64,000 nucleotides of DNA from NCBI GenBank assembly GCA_021107945.1, contig JAIORV010000080.1:1-64000 (forward strand), written 5' to 3'. Below, in pieces: positions 41,755 to 50,257 of this stretch. This DNA comes from Vulcanimicrobiota bacterium. Its GTDB lineage: Bacteria > Vulcanimicrobiota > JAJTBE01. The position numbers were made by a program, and so were the translations under genes. The notes below the pieces were generated by a model, which did no database searches, had not been told where the DNA came from, and saw only the letters and a list, made by a program, of their open reading frames with translations. The number at the start of each line of letters is the position of its first letter. Within the stretch, counting starts at the first letter, position 1.

Positions 41755-43911
41755 ATGAGTAATGTTATAGGTGGCGGATCCGGTAATAATCCCATTAACC
41801 TGATGCAATTCCAGCAAACCCAAGCGAGAAAATCTGCATTTCATCGCGGTGATGTGGGAACGCTGGGCAAGAAAGAGACAAAGACGAAAGAACCCGGGGA
41901 CCGACTTGAGGGCATCAGCAAATTTCACAAATATTCTGATGGACGGACAATAACCAAATTCGAGGACGGAAGCCAGCAATTAAAAGCTCCTAACGGGATG
42001 ATGAAAGATATTGACCCCGATGGAAATACCTCGATCACACTTCCAAACGGTCTCAGAATCGAACATGGAATGGATGGTGAACCTACGGTCATTGATCCTT
42101 CCACCGGAGATTTTCTTGCAGCCACTGGCGAAAAGCCAACTCCTGATTCACAGACCTATTATCATTTCAAGGATTCCCAGGGAAATAAGTATAAAGTCAC
42201 ATCGGACACATTAAGATTCGAGGTTGAAAATCCATCGGAAACCCTTACCCAGAAAGTTCATACATCGGGGAGCATGGATATTACGTCAAAGACGCTCTCA
42301 AGGGATCCCGATTCCGGCAAATTCAGCCAGGATAAAAATCACATATACATCGGTGCGGACGGTGTCGTTGACGAGAAAAAATCCAACCTGGAGGATCTGG
42401 CGGTAAATAACGAGGGCTTGCATTTCACTGCCAGGGGCGACCTTGACATGGGAATCAAGTTTCCATATTCACCGACACAGCATCTAAGCGGCGAATGTGT
42501 AAAACCGGACATGCCGCCAATCACGCAGGAACCGACAATGCCGCCGCCTCAGACGCAACCGTCACCACAACATCCTCCAAACTGCGGACACCCCGGATAC
42601 CCCGGAGGGATGCCCGGCGGATACCCCGGTGGCCATCCCGGAGGAATGCCTGGTGGCCATCCCGGAGGAATGCCCGGTGGTTACCCCGGAGATTCTTTCC
42701 AGCAATTCCCATGGCCGGGATACCCAATGCCGGGACAGATGCCTCCGCCTCCCGGACCGATGCCCGGAACTCCACCGCCGGTTCAGAATCCATTTGCGCC
42801 CATAATGACACCGGGCGGGATGATTCGAAAGAGAGAGCCCGACGGCTCCTTGTTCATATCACTTCCCAACGGACTTGTGATGAACCAGATGCCAGACGGA
42901 AGATGCCAGGCCTTCGATGCAAATGCGCCGGGACAGGTTCTCCCGGTTACAACGACGCCTGTCGATAATCCAGGGTTCGGACCTGAAAACCGTTACAATT
43001 TCCAGGATGCACAGGGCAGCCTGATAACAATGTACTCCCATAGCATGGATTTCTCCGCCGCTTCAAGAGACGGGAATGTCCTTGAGACGGTTTCGCCCAA
43101 CGGAGATATATTGATAAATTCCCGCACATATCCGCCGGGGCAGGACGGAAATCCCACAATGAAAACCCATAAAATACTAATAACTGCCGGTGGCAGAGTA
43201 AATACATTCGGTGAGCGCGGGATACAGGTAAACAACAAGAATATCGTGTTTGCCGAGGGCGGACACATCACTAATTATAATCTTCCATACGAGATACCCC
43301 CTCACCAGGGACTCATGCCACATATCCCCCCAATGGGCTATCCCACACCGGGCAATGTACCGGTTCCAAATCCTCAACAGCCCGGCATGTACCCCGGGAA
43401 CAACGGAATGCCACAATTCGGCACTCCTCCAAATATGCAGGGATCGCCGACAATGCAAGGTGAGCCGACAATGGAGGGAGAGCCTGTCTATCCACCGGGT
43501 TACGAGGGACCTGAAGAGACCATGACTCCTGAAGGGGCCGAAGACGCTTCAAAAGCCGGAGAGGGCAATAAAGAGCCTGAGACACCTGCGGAAAAACCAA
43601 TGAAGCCCGGTATGTGGCAGAGAATAAAGAACTTCTTCAAGGGAGAATCTTCCAAAACTGGTAAAGCCAAAAAACCAAAACAGCATGGCCAGTGTCAAGG
43701 AAATAACTGGGGTAGTTCTTATCCCGGAGGTTACTACAATTCATATCCCGGAATGGGTATGGGCATGATGGGCGGCATGGGCATGGGAATGGGCATGGGC
43801 ACGATGATGGGTCTTGGAATCGGCGCAACCGCAATGATGTCCGGAATGATGATGTACCCGATGGGAATGTTCTGCAACCCGTTTGGAATGTTTGGAATGG
43901 GAATGTGGTAA
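41755..43911 (+). CDS. Large Gly/Pro/Met-rich repeat protein
   Basis: 718 residues, no signal peptide or long membrane helix except a Gly/Met-rich hydrophobic C-terminus. Two copies of a beta-rich unit are seen (about 85-175 and 355-470): SITLPNGLRIEHGMDG ... YHFKDSQGNKYKV, and LFISLPNGLVMNQMPDG ... YNFQDAQGSLITM. Between them is a collagen-like PGGMPGGYPGGHPGG run. A Pro/Gln/Met-rich linker follows, then a KKPKQHGQCQG basic patch and a GMGMMGGMGMGMGMG tail ending in NPFGMFGMGMW. The tail recalls the GGM repeats of the 28094 protein. Probably a structural or surface protein; methionine-rich runs can also bind copper(I). Both functions are guesses. Confidence 0.6.
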   Translation: MSNVIGGGSGNNPINLMQFQQTQARKSAFHRGDVGTLGKKETKTKEPGDRLEGISKFHKYSDGRTITKFEDGSQQLKAPNGMMKDIDPDGNTSITLPNGLRIEHGMDGEPTVIDPSTGDFLAATGEKPTPDSQTYYHFKDSQGNKYKVTSDTLRFEVENPSETLTQKVHTSGSMDITSKTLSRDPDSGKFSQDKNHIYIGADGVVDEKKSNLEDLAVNNEGLHFTARGDLDMGIKFPYSPTQHLSGECVKPDMPPITQEPTMPPPQTQPSPQHPPNCGHPGYPGGMPGGYPGGHPGGMPGGHPGGMPGGYPGDSFQQFPWPGYPMPGQMPPPPGPMPGTPPPVQNPFAPIMTPGGMIRKREPDGSLFISLPNGLVMNQMPDGRCQAFDANAPGQVLPVTTTPVDNPGFGPENRYNFQDAQGSLITMYSHSMDFSAASRDGNVLETVSPNGDILINSRTYPPGQDGNPTMKTHKILITAGGRVNTFGERGIQVNNKNIVFAEGGHITNYNLPYEIPPHQGLMPHIPPMGYPTPGNVPVPNPQQPGMYPGNNGMPQFGTPPNMQGSPTMQGEPTMEGEPVYPPGYEGPEETMTPEGAEDASKAGEGNKEPETPAEKPMKPGMWQRIKNFFKGESSKTGKAKKPKQHGQCQGNNWGSSYPGGYYNSYPGMGMGMMGGMGMGMGMGTMMGLGIGATAMMSGMMMYPMGMFCNPFGMFGMGMW

Positions 43912-44189
43912 TTGGGAAAGGGGAAAGGGGAAAGGGGAAAGGGGAAGATGGAGATTGGAAAATGAATTTGTAGGAGGGACGTCCCCGTCCCGATAAATTT
44001 GTAGGAGGGATGTCCCCATCCCGATAAACGGATGACGGAGAACGGAAGCTATTTCTTCACGCCTCCCGCTTCTCGTTTCTCATCTCCCGTATGTGGGACG
44101 TCCCCGTCCCGATAAAGGGAAAAAGGATAAAGGAAAATGGATGAAGGATGACGGATCCCATGTCCCTTTTCCCTTTTCCCTTTTCCCTT
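43912..44189. repeat. Polypurine repeats and GTAG-hairpin pair between genes
   Basis: GGGAAAGGGGAAAGGGGAAA (about 43914-43943), the two GTAGGAGGGACGTCCCC-type hairpins (43970-43992 and 44001-44022), a GTGG variant (44093-44113) and more GGGAAA/CCCTTTT tracts up to the convergent gene. No gene seen. Confidence 0.7.
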
Positions 44190-45110
44190 TTAACCGGGGG
44201 AGTCCTTCGCACCATCCACTTTGTCAGTTGGAGATGCAATTTCAGGCACATATTTTCTCCAGGGCTTGTTACGGACATGGTTGAAGACTTTCTGCGGGTA
44301 AGAAGATCCGCCGTTATACCTCTCCAGGGATCTCTGCCAGTTGCCTGTCCTCTCTTGAATATCTGAAAGATATTTCGTCCCATATTCGATATTCTTGGTG
44401 GGGTTCCATACATCCGCAGTATTTGCGAATTTGTGGTAACGATTGTCAATCTGCATTATACCCTTGCCATGCCCACCATCAAATGATTCGACGTTCGGCC
44501 TCCAGGAGCTCTCCTGCCATGCTACCGCCTTTAAAATATCAGGTGGAACCCCATACTTTTCAGAAGCGGCTTCAAGCATCAGGCTTATCTGCATTTTCGA
44601 GGGATTACTGCCAAAGTCGGGAATCTTTATATTGCCTGAATTTGAGGTAACATCGCGATCTTTTTTCAGTCCAAGCCCGGTTTTATCAGAATTTTCTGTA
44701 GATTTATGTTTTTCGGATCCCGCTGCGCTATTTTCTGAATTAAGATCCAATTTATAGTCGAAATCTTTGCTCTGAGACTCTTTTGTTTCTACAACTTCTT
44801 CCACCTGAGTCGGTTCCATACGTGTCTCGCTCATCAATGCATGGGAGGAGACTGATGCAATGGATCCGAGAAATGTCAAACCCAACATTAAACCTGAAAC
44901 AAGCTTCTTGACCTTTCCGCTTTTTGGTTTTACTTGCTCACTTTTTTTTATATTAAAAGGTCTTATTACCCCGGGCATTTCTCTACTGAAATGATCATTT
45001 AATGTTAACTGATCTTCCTGTGAAGAAATCCTGTCATGCCCTGTTTTCGTCAGGTATCTGTTTTGATAAATTTTTCCTGTTATATATTGCGAGCCAGTCT
45101 TTTCTATCAT
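44190..45110 (-). CDS. Lytic transglycosylase-like (SLT domain) protein
   Basis: 306 residues. Residues about 172-290 form a soluble lytic transglycosylase domain that cuts peptidoglycan: EKYGVPPDILKAVAWQESSW with catalytic E200, GKGIMQIDNRYH, NIEYGTKYLSDIQ and SLERYNGGSSYPQ. The N-terminus is unusual: about 68 cytoplasmic residues including EDQLTLNDHFSREMPG precede a single membrane helix (KLVSGLMLGLTFLGSIASVS, 69-88), then a disordered linker. So the enzyme domain should lie outside the membrane behind a long N-terminal extension, as in the 48182 lipoprotein. No strong ribosome-binding site at ATG 45110. Confidence 0.85.
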   Translation of the reverse strand: MIEKTGSQYITGKIYQNRYLTKTGHDRISSQEDQLTLNDHFSREMPGVIRPFNIKKSEQVKPKSGKVKKLVSGLMLGLTFLGSIASVSSHALMSETRMEPTQVEEVVETKESQSKDFDYKLDLNSENSAAGSEKHKSTENSDKTGLGLKKDRDVTSNSGNIKIPDFGSNPSKMQISLMLEAASEKYGVPPDILKAVAWQESSWRPNVESFDGGHGKGIMQIDNRYHKFANTADVWNPTKNIEYGTKYLSDIQERTGNWQRSLERYNGGSSYPQKVFNHVRNKPWRKYVPEIASPTDKVDGAKDSPG

Positions 45111-45326
45111 TATAGTTAATCACCGTCCAGATTAATATAGCCACTTCTTCTACAGCGAAGGATCTCGTCAAACCAATCCAGGTGCGTTGTTTCAGCCTGA
45201 TAATTGCGTAAGTCTTATTCCCATATATTTTACAATAATAACATAAAAAAGTAAATCGATATAGGTACCTATAAATGTAAACAAAAAGTTAAATTTTTAA
45301 TATTTACGATATTTTTAAATTGCAAG

Positions 45327-45355
45327 TTGCATTATAACAACGTTTATGATAGAAT
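45327..45355 (+). promoter_or_regulatory. Sigma70-type promoter for rpmB
   Basis: TTGCAT (45327-45332) and TAGAAT (45350-45355) with 17-base spacing, about 120 bases upstream of the rpmB ATG. The leader between has no obvious structure. The rest of the gap (45111-45326) is AT-rich with one partial MITE end at about 45205. Confidence 0.5.
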
Positions 45356-45477
45356 ATGTAAGATTCTTAGCCCGGGGTATGGGTTTATTATTTTACCTTA
45401 TGACCGTACCCCCTGGAAAAGACTTGATAACACAAGTAAATCATGTAATTAACATCTTTAATCGGAGGTATCACAAA

Positions 45478-45675
45478 ATGTCCAAGGTATGTGAAATATG
45501 CGGAAAAAGGCCTGGTACAGGAAATAATATCAGTCACTCGCATCGCAAGACAAAAAGAAGATGGCTTCCAAATCTCCAGAGGACAACAATCGCTGATGAT
45601 CACGGTAACAAAAAACAGATCAGAACCTGCACAAGGTGTCTAAGGACGATGAGAAAAAAAGAGGCCTTGGTCTAA
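45478..45675 (+). CDS. rpmB: 50S ribosomal protein L28
   Basis: 65 residues, normal for L28. Starts [20 protein letters not shown] and keeps [14 protein letters not shown] and the C-terminal [10 protein letters not shown]. The two CxxC pairs (C5/C8 and C51/C54) make this the zinc-binding version. ATG 45478 follows CGGAGGTA (45463-45470). The upstream open frame beginning at 45346 is a shadow in the leader and not part of the protein. Confidence 0.97.
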   Translation: MSKVCEICGKRPGTGNNISHSHRKTKRRWLPNLQRTTIADDHGNKKQIRTCTRCLRTMRKKEALV

Positions 45676-45740
45676 TAATGCAAGATGAATGTCGGTAACG
45701 GTGAAATTTCCCTTGTAATAAATATCCGGAGGGATCATTT

Positions 45741-46415
45741 ATGAGAAAAATCTGCTTCAGATCACTATTCTTTTTGCTCGTATCTCTTTTTATTCTGATT
45801 CTATTCCGTGGGAATATTCATGCGCAATTTCCACAAAAGACTACAAAGAAGAAAATTCACGGGATAAGGTTCAACTTCAATAAAAAACAGATTGTAGCTC
45901 GCGGGATAGACGGGCAATATGCACTGGCAAAATCACTTGCAACTCTTTTCAAGGCAAAAAGATTCAAGGTTCTGGATGGCGGAAAGGGATTTAAGTTTAA
46001 TAACCTCTATTACAACAAGGATCTGGTAGTCTATAAAGGACAGACGTATGCAAAAGTAGGCACATTTTTGAAATTTTTTAATGTGCAATATGACTCGCCA
46101 AATCTATGGACATATAATCTTAAAAGCATAACAATTCCCATTTTTGACAAAAAACAACAGAAGACAGTGGCAGGCGGCAAATTGCTGGAAGGTGGAAATG
46201 AGATTCCTTTCAGCGTTATTATGGTTGGTGGCAGGAAATATGTGGTTCTGGAAGACTTGATTAAAATGTTCAAAGCTTCTCCCGATTTTTCCAAGAAAAG
46301 GAAGGGCATACTTAGAATTAACGGAAAAATTATCGACCACTGGATGATGAGCGGCACAAGAATATACGTATGGCTTGAAGATATAAACAGAGCACTTTCG
46401 AAGAAGTATAAATAA
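45741..46415 (+). CDS. Secreted protein with copper amine oxidase N-domain-like repeats
   Basis: 224 residues with a Sec signal peptide (MRKICFRSLFFLLVSLFILI... to about residue 28). The mature part has the alternating pattern of Cu_amine_oxidN1/stalk domains found in many exported bacterial proteins: KIHGIRFNFNKKQIVARGID, VYKGQTYAKVGTFLKFFNV, and a second VGGRKYVVLEDLIKMF followed by LRINGKIIDHWM. These domains usually bind cell-wall or act as structural modules; no metal site is implied. It follows rpmB by 65 bases but has its own CGGAGGGA site. Function unknown. Confidence 0.65.
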   Translation: MRKICFRSLFFLLVSLFILILFRGNIHAQFPQKTTKKKIHGIRFNFNKKQIVARGIDGQYALAKSLATLFKAKRFKVLDGGKGFKFNNLYYNKDLVVYKGQTYAKVGTFLKFFNVQYDSPNLWTYNLKSITIPIFDKKQQKTVAGGKLLEGGNEIPFSVIMVGGRKYVVLEDLIKMFKASPDFSKKRKGILRINGKIIDHWMMSGTRIYVWLEDINRALSKKYK

Positions 46416-46427
46416 AAAAACGGTAAC

Positions 46428-46505
46428 TATTCACCGCAAAAAACGCAGAGGACGCGGAGTTTCAGCATGTTTTATTTACCACAGATAGCACAGAGAGCAC
46501 TGAGA
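46428..46505. repeat. CACCGCAAAAAACGCAGAGG and CACAGATAGCACAGAG repeats
   Basis: Two copies of the dispersed family in tandem (TTCACCGCAAAAAACGCAGA at about 46430, TTACCACAGATAGCACAGAG at about 46476). A partial MITE end (AATGACAATTGTGTAAGTCC) follows at about 46604, and a GCATCTTGCTAT segment shared with 59366-59380 at about 46667. The rest of the gap up to 46736 shows no gene. Confidence 0.6.
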
Positions 46506-46735
46506 TAGACTGCTGAAGTGGTTAGGGCGCTGTTGTGGTGAGGGTTTACAATCAATTCGCAACAATACAATTGTGGTGCTTTCTTAAATACTCTAAAACA
46601 TCAGAATGACAATTGTGTAAGTCCTGATATTTTACAAATGCTCAGTCCCCTCTTTTCAGGAATGGCATCTTGCTATGAATATCGAGCCTGGAAGGTTCTC
46701 CTATAGTGGGAAGTCTGAGTAGTATCGATATTGTA

Positions 46736-47716
46736 CTATCGGACTATAAATATAAGTGAAAGCCCGATTGCCCCCAGTGTGCCACAGATTAAATATATAT
46801 AGAAAACCGCCTGTCTCTGTGTAAGCCCTTTCGCAATAAGCTTATGGTGTATGTGTTCCTTGTCGGGAGAAAAAATGGGGCGTTTGCCGACAAACCGTCT
46901 TATTATCGCAAATGATGTGTCAATAACGGGAAGTCCCATTATTAGAATTGGTATAAACAGCGCCATAGCCGTTGTTACTTTTAAAGCTCCTATGATCGAG
47001 AGTGATGAGAACATAAGCCCCAGGAAAAGAGAACCTGTATCTCCCATGAATATTCTGGCCGGATTGAAATTATAACGCAAAAATCCCAGTGAAGAGCCTG
47101 CCAACCCCATCATTAAAAGTGCTACAAAGAAAGGCCCCTTCAGAATGGCGACAATAAAGAAAAGAAGAGCGAATATTGTGGATACTCCAGCCAGTAAACC
47201 GTCCAGCCCATCCAGGAGATTAATGGCGTTTGTCAAACCGACTATCCAAAAAATGGTCAGAAACCAGGTGAGCCATATTGGTAGATAGACCAGTCCTATC
47301 CCCGGGATTGTGAGAAATGTAATTGCCACATCGAACTTGATCAGGATAACCGCTATGAGTATCTGGGCGACAAGTTTAATCTTTGCGGGCACGTTTATCT
47401 TATCATCAACCATTCCCAGAATGACAATCAGGACTCCCCCAATGAATATGCCTGTCAGGTTGCGAATTGTTCTTTCGTCAAGAGCAAGAACCTTATAATT
47501 TCTAAAAATTATTATTGAAAGTAAAACCGCAATAAAAAAGGCAACCGCAATTCCAAGCCCGCCCCAGAGAGGAATGGGCTTATCATGAATCTTTCTCTCG
47601 TTGGGATTGTCGATTGCGCCGAATTTCACGGCAATTTTCTCCGCCACCGGGGTCAAAATCGCGGATCCTGCCAAGGCGACGCAAAATGTGATAATTAGTG
47701 GCAATGATTCCATCAT
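46736..47716 (-). CDS. WecA/TagO/MraY-type undecaprenyl-phosphate sugar-phosphate transferase
   Basis: 326 residues with about ten membrane helices. The enzyme joins a UDP-sugar phosphate (often GlcNAc-1-phosphate) to undecaprenyl phosphate at the inner membrane. Seen: [34 protein letters not shown] (catalytic Asp pair), [15 protein letters not shown] and [17 protein letters not shown], then HIHHKL near the C-terminus (the histidine-rich loop of the WecA/TagO group rather than MraY). Probably starts O-antigen, teichoic-acid-like or capsule polymer synthesis. Start ATG 47716 (a second ATG follows at once). No partner genes nearby. Confidence 0.9.
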   Translation of the reverse strand: MMESLPLIITFCVALAGSAILTPVAEKIAVKFGAIDNPNERKIHDKPIPLWGGLGIAVAFFIAVLLSIIIFRNYKVLALDERTIRNLTGIFIGGVLIVILGMVDDKINVPAKIKLVAQILIAVILIKFDVAITFLTIPGIGLVYLPIWLTWFLTIFWIVGLTNAINLLDGLDGLLAGVSTIFALLFFIVAILKGPFFVALLMMGLAGSSLGFLRYNFNPARIFMGDTGSLFLGLMFSSLSIIGALKVTTAMALFIPILIMGLPVIDTSFAIIRRFVGKRPIFSPDKEHIHHKLIAKGLTQRQAVFYIYLICGTLGAIGLSLIFIVR

Positions 47717-47973
47717 ATGATTATACCTGTTTTTTTATATTACCTTATTTACTTGCCATATCTGATCTTATTACAAGTCCGGACAACTGTCAAGATAAAA
47801 CTAACCATGTTTTTATTTAACATGAATCGAAAAATTCCTCTATTAAGCCATTTCTGATAAATCCTGTCAATTGTTTTGTTGACTTCCTGCCTGCTTCTTA
47901 TCTTTCATGACATGTATTTTACCGCAAAGACCACAAAGGGTTCAAGGGATTGATGGACCGACGTCTGTTTTTT

Positions 47974-48036
47974 CTGCAGCGAGACGCCGCAGCTACCGAC
48001 ATTTGTCATAATGGTGGGGGCGGCATCTCGCCGTCC
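47974..48036 (-). repeat. GTAG- and GTGG-hairpin REP-like elements
   Basis: GTAGCTGCGGCGTCTCGCTG(CAG) at 47974-47996 on the minus strand, and GTGGGGGCGGCATCTCGCCG at 48014-48034 on the plus strand. Confidence 0.6.
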
Positions 48037-48099
48037 AAATAACGGTGGAGAGAATAAACACCGACTATTCGACATCGGGCGAAGGGACATTCATGTAAA

Positions 48100-48118
48100 T
48101 GTTAAAGTATATTTAACA
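48100..48118. promoter_or_regulatory. Perfect inverted repeat TGTTAAA-N5-TTTAACA
   Basis: TGTTAAA GTATA TTTAACA lies ten bases upstream of a TTGACA box and about 65 bases before the 48182 gene. The spacing of the arms (centre to centre 12 bases) fits an operator for a dimeric regulator. Related half-sites precede other genes in the window. Confidence 0.4.
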
Positions 48119-48127
48119 ATTTTTCTA

Positions 48128-48161
48128 TTGACATAATGAGCCTGCGGTTATATCTTATAAT
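48128..48161 (+). promoter_or_regulatory. Promoter of the lipoprotein gene
   Basis: Perfect TTGACA (48128-48133). Either TATCTT (48151-48156, spacing 17) or the overlapping TATAAT (48156-48161, spacing 22) serves as the -10. Confidence 0.5.
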
Positions 48162-48181
48162 ATAGAAAGGTGTGATTTTTT

Positions 48182-49027
48182 ATGAAGATCCGACCGAATC
48201 GTATTTCAGAATATTCATATAATCATAAATCGGGGACGGCCGGGAAGAGAACGGATTCCCGCCGGATCAGAGAAAGTGTTACGCTGGAGTCCGGTGCTGA
48301 GGTGGCTCCCGATAAAAAGCTCATGCTAGCCGCCGCAAGGAATAAAGAAAGCTGGAGCGGTGAAAGTTCGGAAACAAAGACATCCTGGCTCTCATCCCTT
48401 GGCAGGAAAACGGGATGGATGCTCGCTGGAATCGCGCTTCTGGGAAGTGTCGGCCTTGTGGGATGCAATCCCGGCACAAGCGGCACAGATCAAAAAGAAA
48501 ATACTCCCATAGAACAGACCATAGATGAAACAGAAGAGAAAACTTCCGAAGCAATGACTGAGAAGTCTGCAACAGATGGGGAAAATGATGGCTCTATTAT
48601 CGATTACCAGACCCCGCAGGGCAGAAAGTCTTTGAAAGATTGGGCTAAAAAGGCGAAAAAAATTGTCGGTAATCCCAGCGAGGCCGTTCAACTGGTAAAA
48701 GAAGCGGCTAAGGAAATTACAAGAGAGAACCTTGAGGAAGTAAAAGACAAAGTTGTAAAAGAAGTAAAAGAATTCATAGAAAAAGACTCGAAGGAAGCAG
48801 TGGAAGCCGCTAAAAAGGTGGTTGAGGGTGATAAATCCGAGTTAAAGGAAAATATAAAAGAACTTGTTGAAAAAGGCAAAGAATATGGGCAAAAGAAACT
48901 CACCGAGGTAAAAGATGCGACGGATAAAGCAGGCAAAGTCGCCGGAGATGCCAGGGAAACATTAAACGAGGTCCGCGAGGGGTTTAACGGGGGAGAAGCG
49001 GAAAAGAATATATCTGTGGAAAAGTAG
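48182..49027 (+). CDS. Lipoprotein-like protein with 94-residue N-terminal extension
   Basis: 281 residues. The hydrophobic segment GWMLAGIALLGSVGLVGCNP ends in a lipobox-like LVGC, with Cys 95. Before it lies a long basic region starting MKIRPNRISE and containing RESVTLESGAE. Normal lipoprotein signals have 5-10 residues before the hydrophobic core, so if this is lipidated the n-region is extreme. The part after Cys is a long amphipathic helix region rich in K, E, A and V (EAVQLVKEAAKEITRENLEE and repeats), like apolipoprotein or LEA-type proteins. The N-terminal M-x-I-R and [DE]SVx[IL] pattern is shared with the 571 and 49137 genes. ATG follows AAAGGTG. Confidence 0.65.
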   Translation: MKIRPNRISEYSYNHKSGTAGKRTDSRRIRESVTLESGAEVAPDKKLMLAAARNKESWSGESSETKTSWLSSLGRKTGWMLAGIALLGSVGLVGCNPGTSGTDQKENTPIEQTIDETEEKTSEAMTEKSATDGENDGSIIDYQTPQGRKSLKDWAKKAKKIVGNPSEAVQLVKEAAKEITRENLEEVKDKVVKEVKEFIEKDSKEAVEAAKKVVEGDKSELKENIKELVEKGKEYGQKKLTEVKDATDKAGKVAGDARETLNEVREGFNGGEAEKNISVEK

Positions 49028-49065
49028 AATAAGATAGTATTTATTCAGACCACCCCAGGATTTGG

Positions 49066-49090
49066 GTGGAGGCTGGTCTCCCGACCAGCC
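49066..49090 (+). repeat. GTGG-hairpin element GGCTGGTCTCCCGACCAGCC
   Basis: GTGGA followed by the perfect hairpin GGCTGGTC-TCCC-GACCAGCC between two convergent genes. It may also act as a terminator, but no T-run follows. Confidence 0.55.
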
Positions 49091-49136
49091 TGGAAATGGT
49101 ATTAAATCGAGGCTACAGTAATACATTTTTGCCCTG

Positions 49137-50015
49137 TTACCTATTCTTCTTCAGAACTACTCCTCCGATTATTACCGAATCCTCTTTCTGGATAATCACA
49201 GGTCTTTCTCCCGGCTCGGACTTTTCAGGAATCATTTCCATTATTTCCTTCTCGGCTTTCATTCTTAAAGCTTTCTCCGGTTTGACGAAGCTTCCGTCAA
49301 TAGCCTTCACGACGGCTTCCTCCGGGTTTGCCTTGTATTTCTTGATGAAATCAGCGGCAGTGGTGATGGGTTCATAACCCGATTTGGTCTTTTCGTGGAA
49401 TGTAAGACCCCTTTTGGAACCTTTGATAAAAATATCAAGGGGTTTCACATATTCAGGTCTGAATGTTGACAAAGCGGTCATCCCATCCTGGTATGTCCGG
49501 TACATCACCTGGTTTTCCACGCCGTGGAATTTTGTCCCCACAAGCCTGCAAAATGCGTCAGCAGGTTCTAATTGTTTGTATGAGTTGTCCGTAAAAGCCA
49601 TACCGTTTTTAACGAGAGAACTGAAATGCTCCAGTTTCTCCTGGTTATCCTTGTCCAATCCTGCGGGCATCGTACCTTTTGCACTGATGAAATCGGCGAC
49701 GCCTTTTTTTAGTTCCTCAGTTATTTCCGGTGGTGGAGGTCCGTTCTTTATCTCCTCCAGGAGTTTCTTTTTGGATTCTATGGATGCTTTAAGCTTCTCC
49801 GTCTTATCCTTGCTTCCAAACTTGCCCATAACAGCATACATAGATTCAAGGTTCTTAATATTCTCCCTGAGAGCTTTCATTCCCTGATCATCCCTCTTAC
49901 TTCCTCCTATTGAAACGGAATCGCCAGGTGTTTTCGAGCCGCCGAGTTTTCTCATGCTGTGAAGTTTGTTACCCCTATTTGACGCATCATGTAGCCTTGA
50001 TTTTCTTATACTCAT
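49137..50015 (-). CDS. Unknown protein with DSVxIGG motifs at both ends
   Basis: 292 residues. The N-terminus (MSIRKSRLHD ... TPGDSVSIGGSK, D32-S33-V34) matches residue for residue in position the nucleotidase N-terminus at 571. The C-terminus repeats the motif as EDSVIIGGVVLKK (279-285). In between: a helical, charged section (about 45-110) and a mixed domain with VADFISAKGTMPAGLDKDNQ and MYRTYQDGMTALSTFRPEYV. No Sec signal or membrane helix, so the protein is either cytoplasmic or exported by a non-Sec route. No family recognised. Convergent with the 48182 lipoprotein gene, which carries a related N-terminus. Confidence 0.6.
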   Translation of the reverse strand: MSIRKSRLHDASNRGNKLHSMRKLGGSKTPGDSVSIGGSKRDDQGMKALRENIKNLESMYAVMGKFGSKDKTEKLKASIESKKKLLEEIKNGPPPPEITEELKKGVADFISAKGTMPAGLDKDNQEKLEHFSSLVKNGMAFTDNSYKQLEPADAFCRLVGTKFHGVENQVMYRTYQDGMTALSTFRPEYVKPLDIFIKGSKRGLTFHEKTKSGYEPITTAADFIKKYKANPEEAVVKAIDGSFVKPEKALRMKAEKEIMEMIPEKSEPGERPVIIQKEDSVIIGGVVLKKNR

Positions 50016-50257
50016 AATCCAATTTCCCCTTCCCGGAAGAATTTGACTCTATTTCCATCAGGAGTCAGGCATTTTCCATATAGAATGACATTTGCGTAAA
50101 TCCTGTTCCATGTTCTTTTCATCCATATAAGTCTATTCTAATATATCAGAACGAAGCACTTAGATCAAGTCAATTATTCCTAAATTGATCATTACATAAC
50201 TTTGTCCAATTATTTCATAAACAATGAAGATAGATTGACCGGAACTTCCATATCATG

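Larger units (their letters stand above)
47717..48181. other. 465-base gap with repeats and a divergent promoter zone
   Basis: Contains CATGTTTTTATTTAACATG (about 47806-47824), a TTACCGCAAAGACCACAAAG repeat (47919-47938), two REP-like hairpins (47974-47996 and 48014-48036), the TGTTAAA/TTTAACA inverted repeat (48100-48118) and the promoter at 48128. No gene seen. Confidence 0.6.

Noticed and set aside
45346-45477. In-frame upstream extension of L28
   Set aside because: The extension lacks L28 similarity and starts within the promoter; ATG 45478 has its own CGGAGGTA site.
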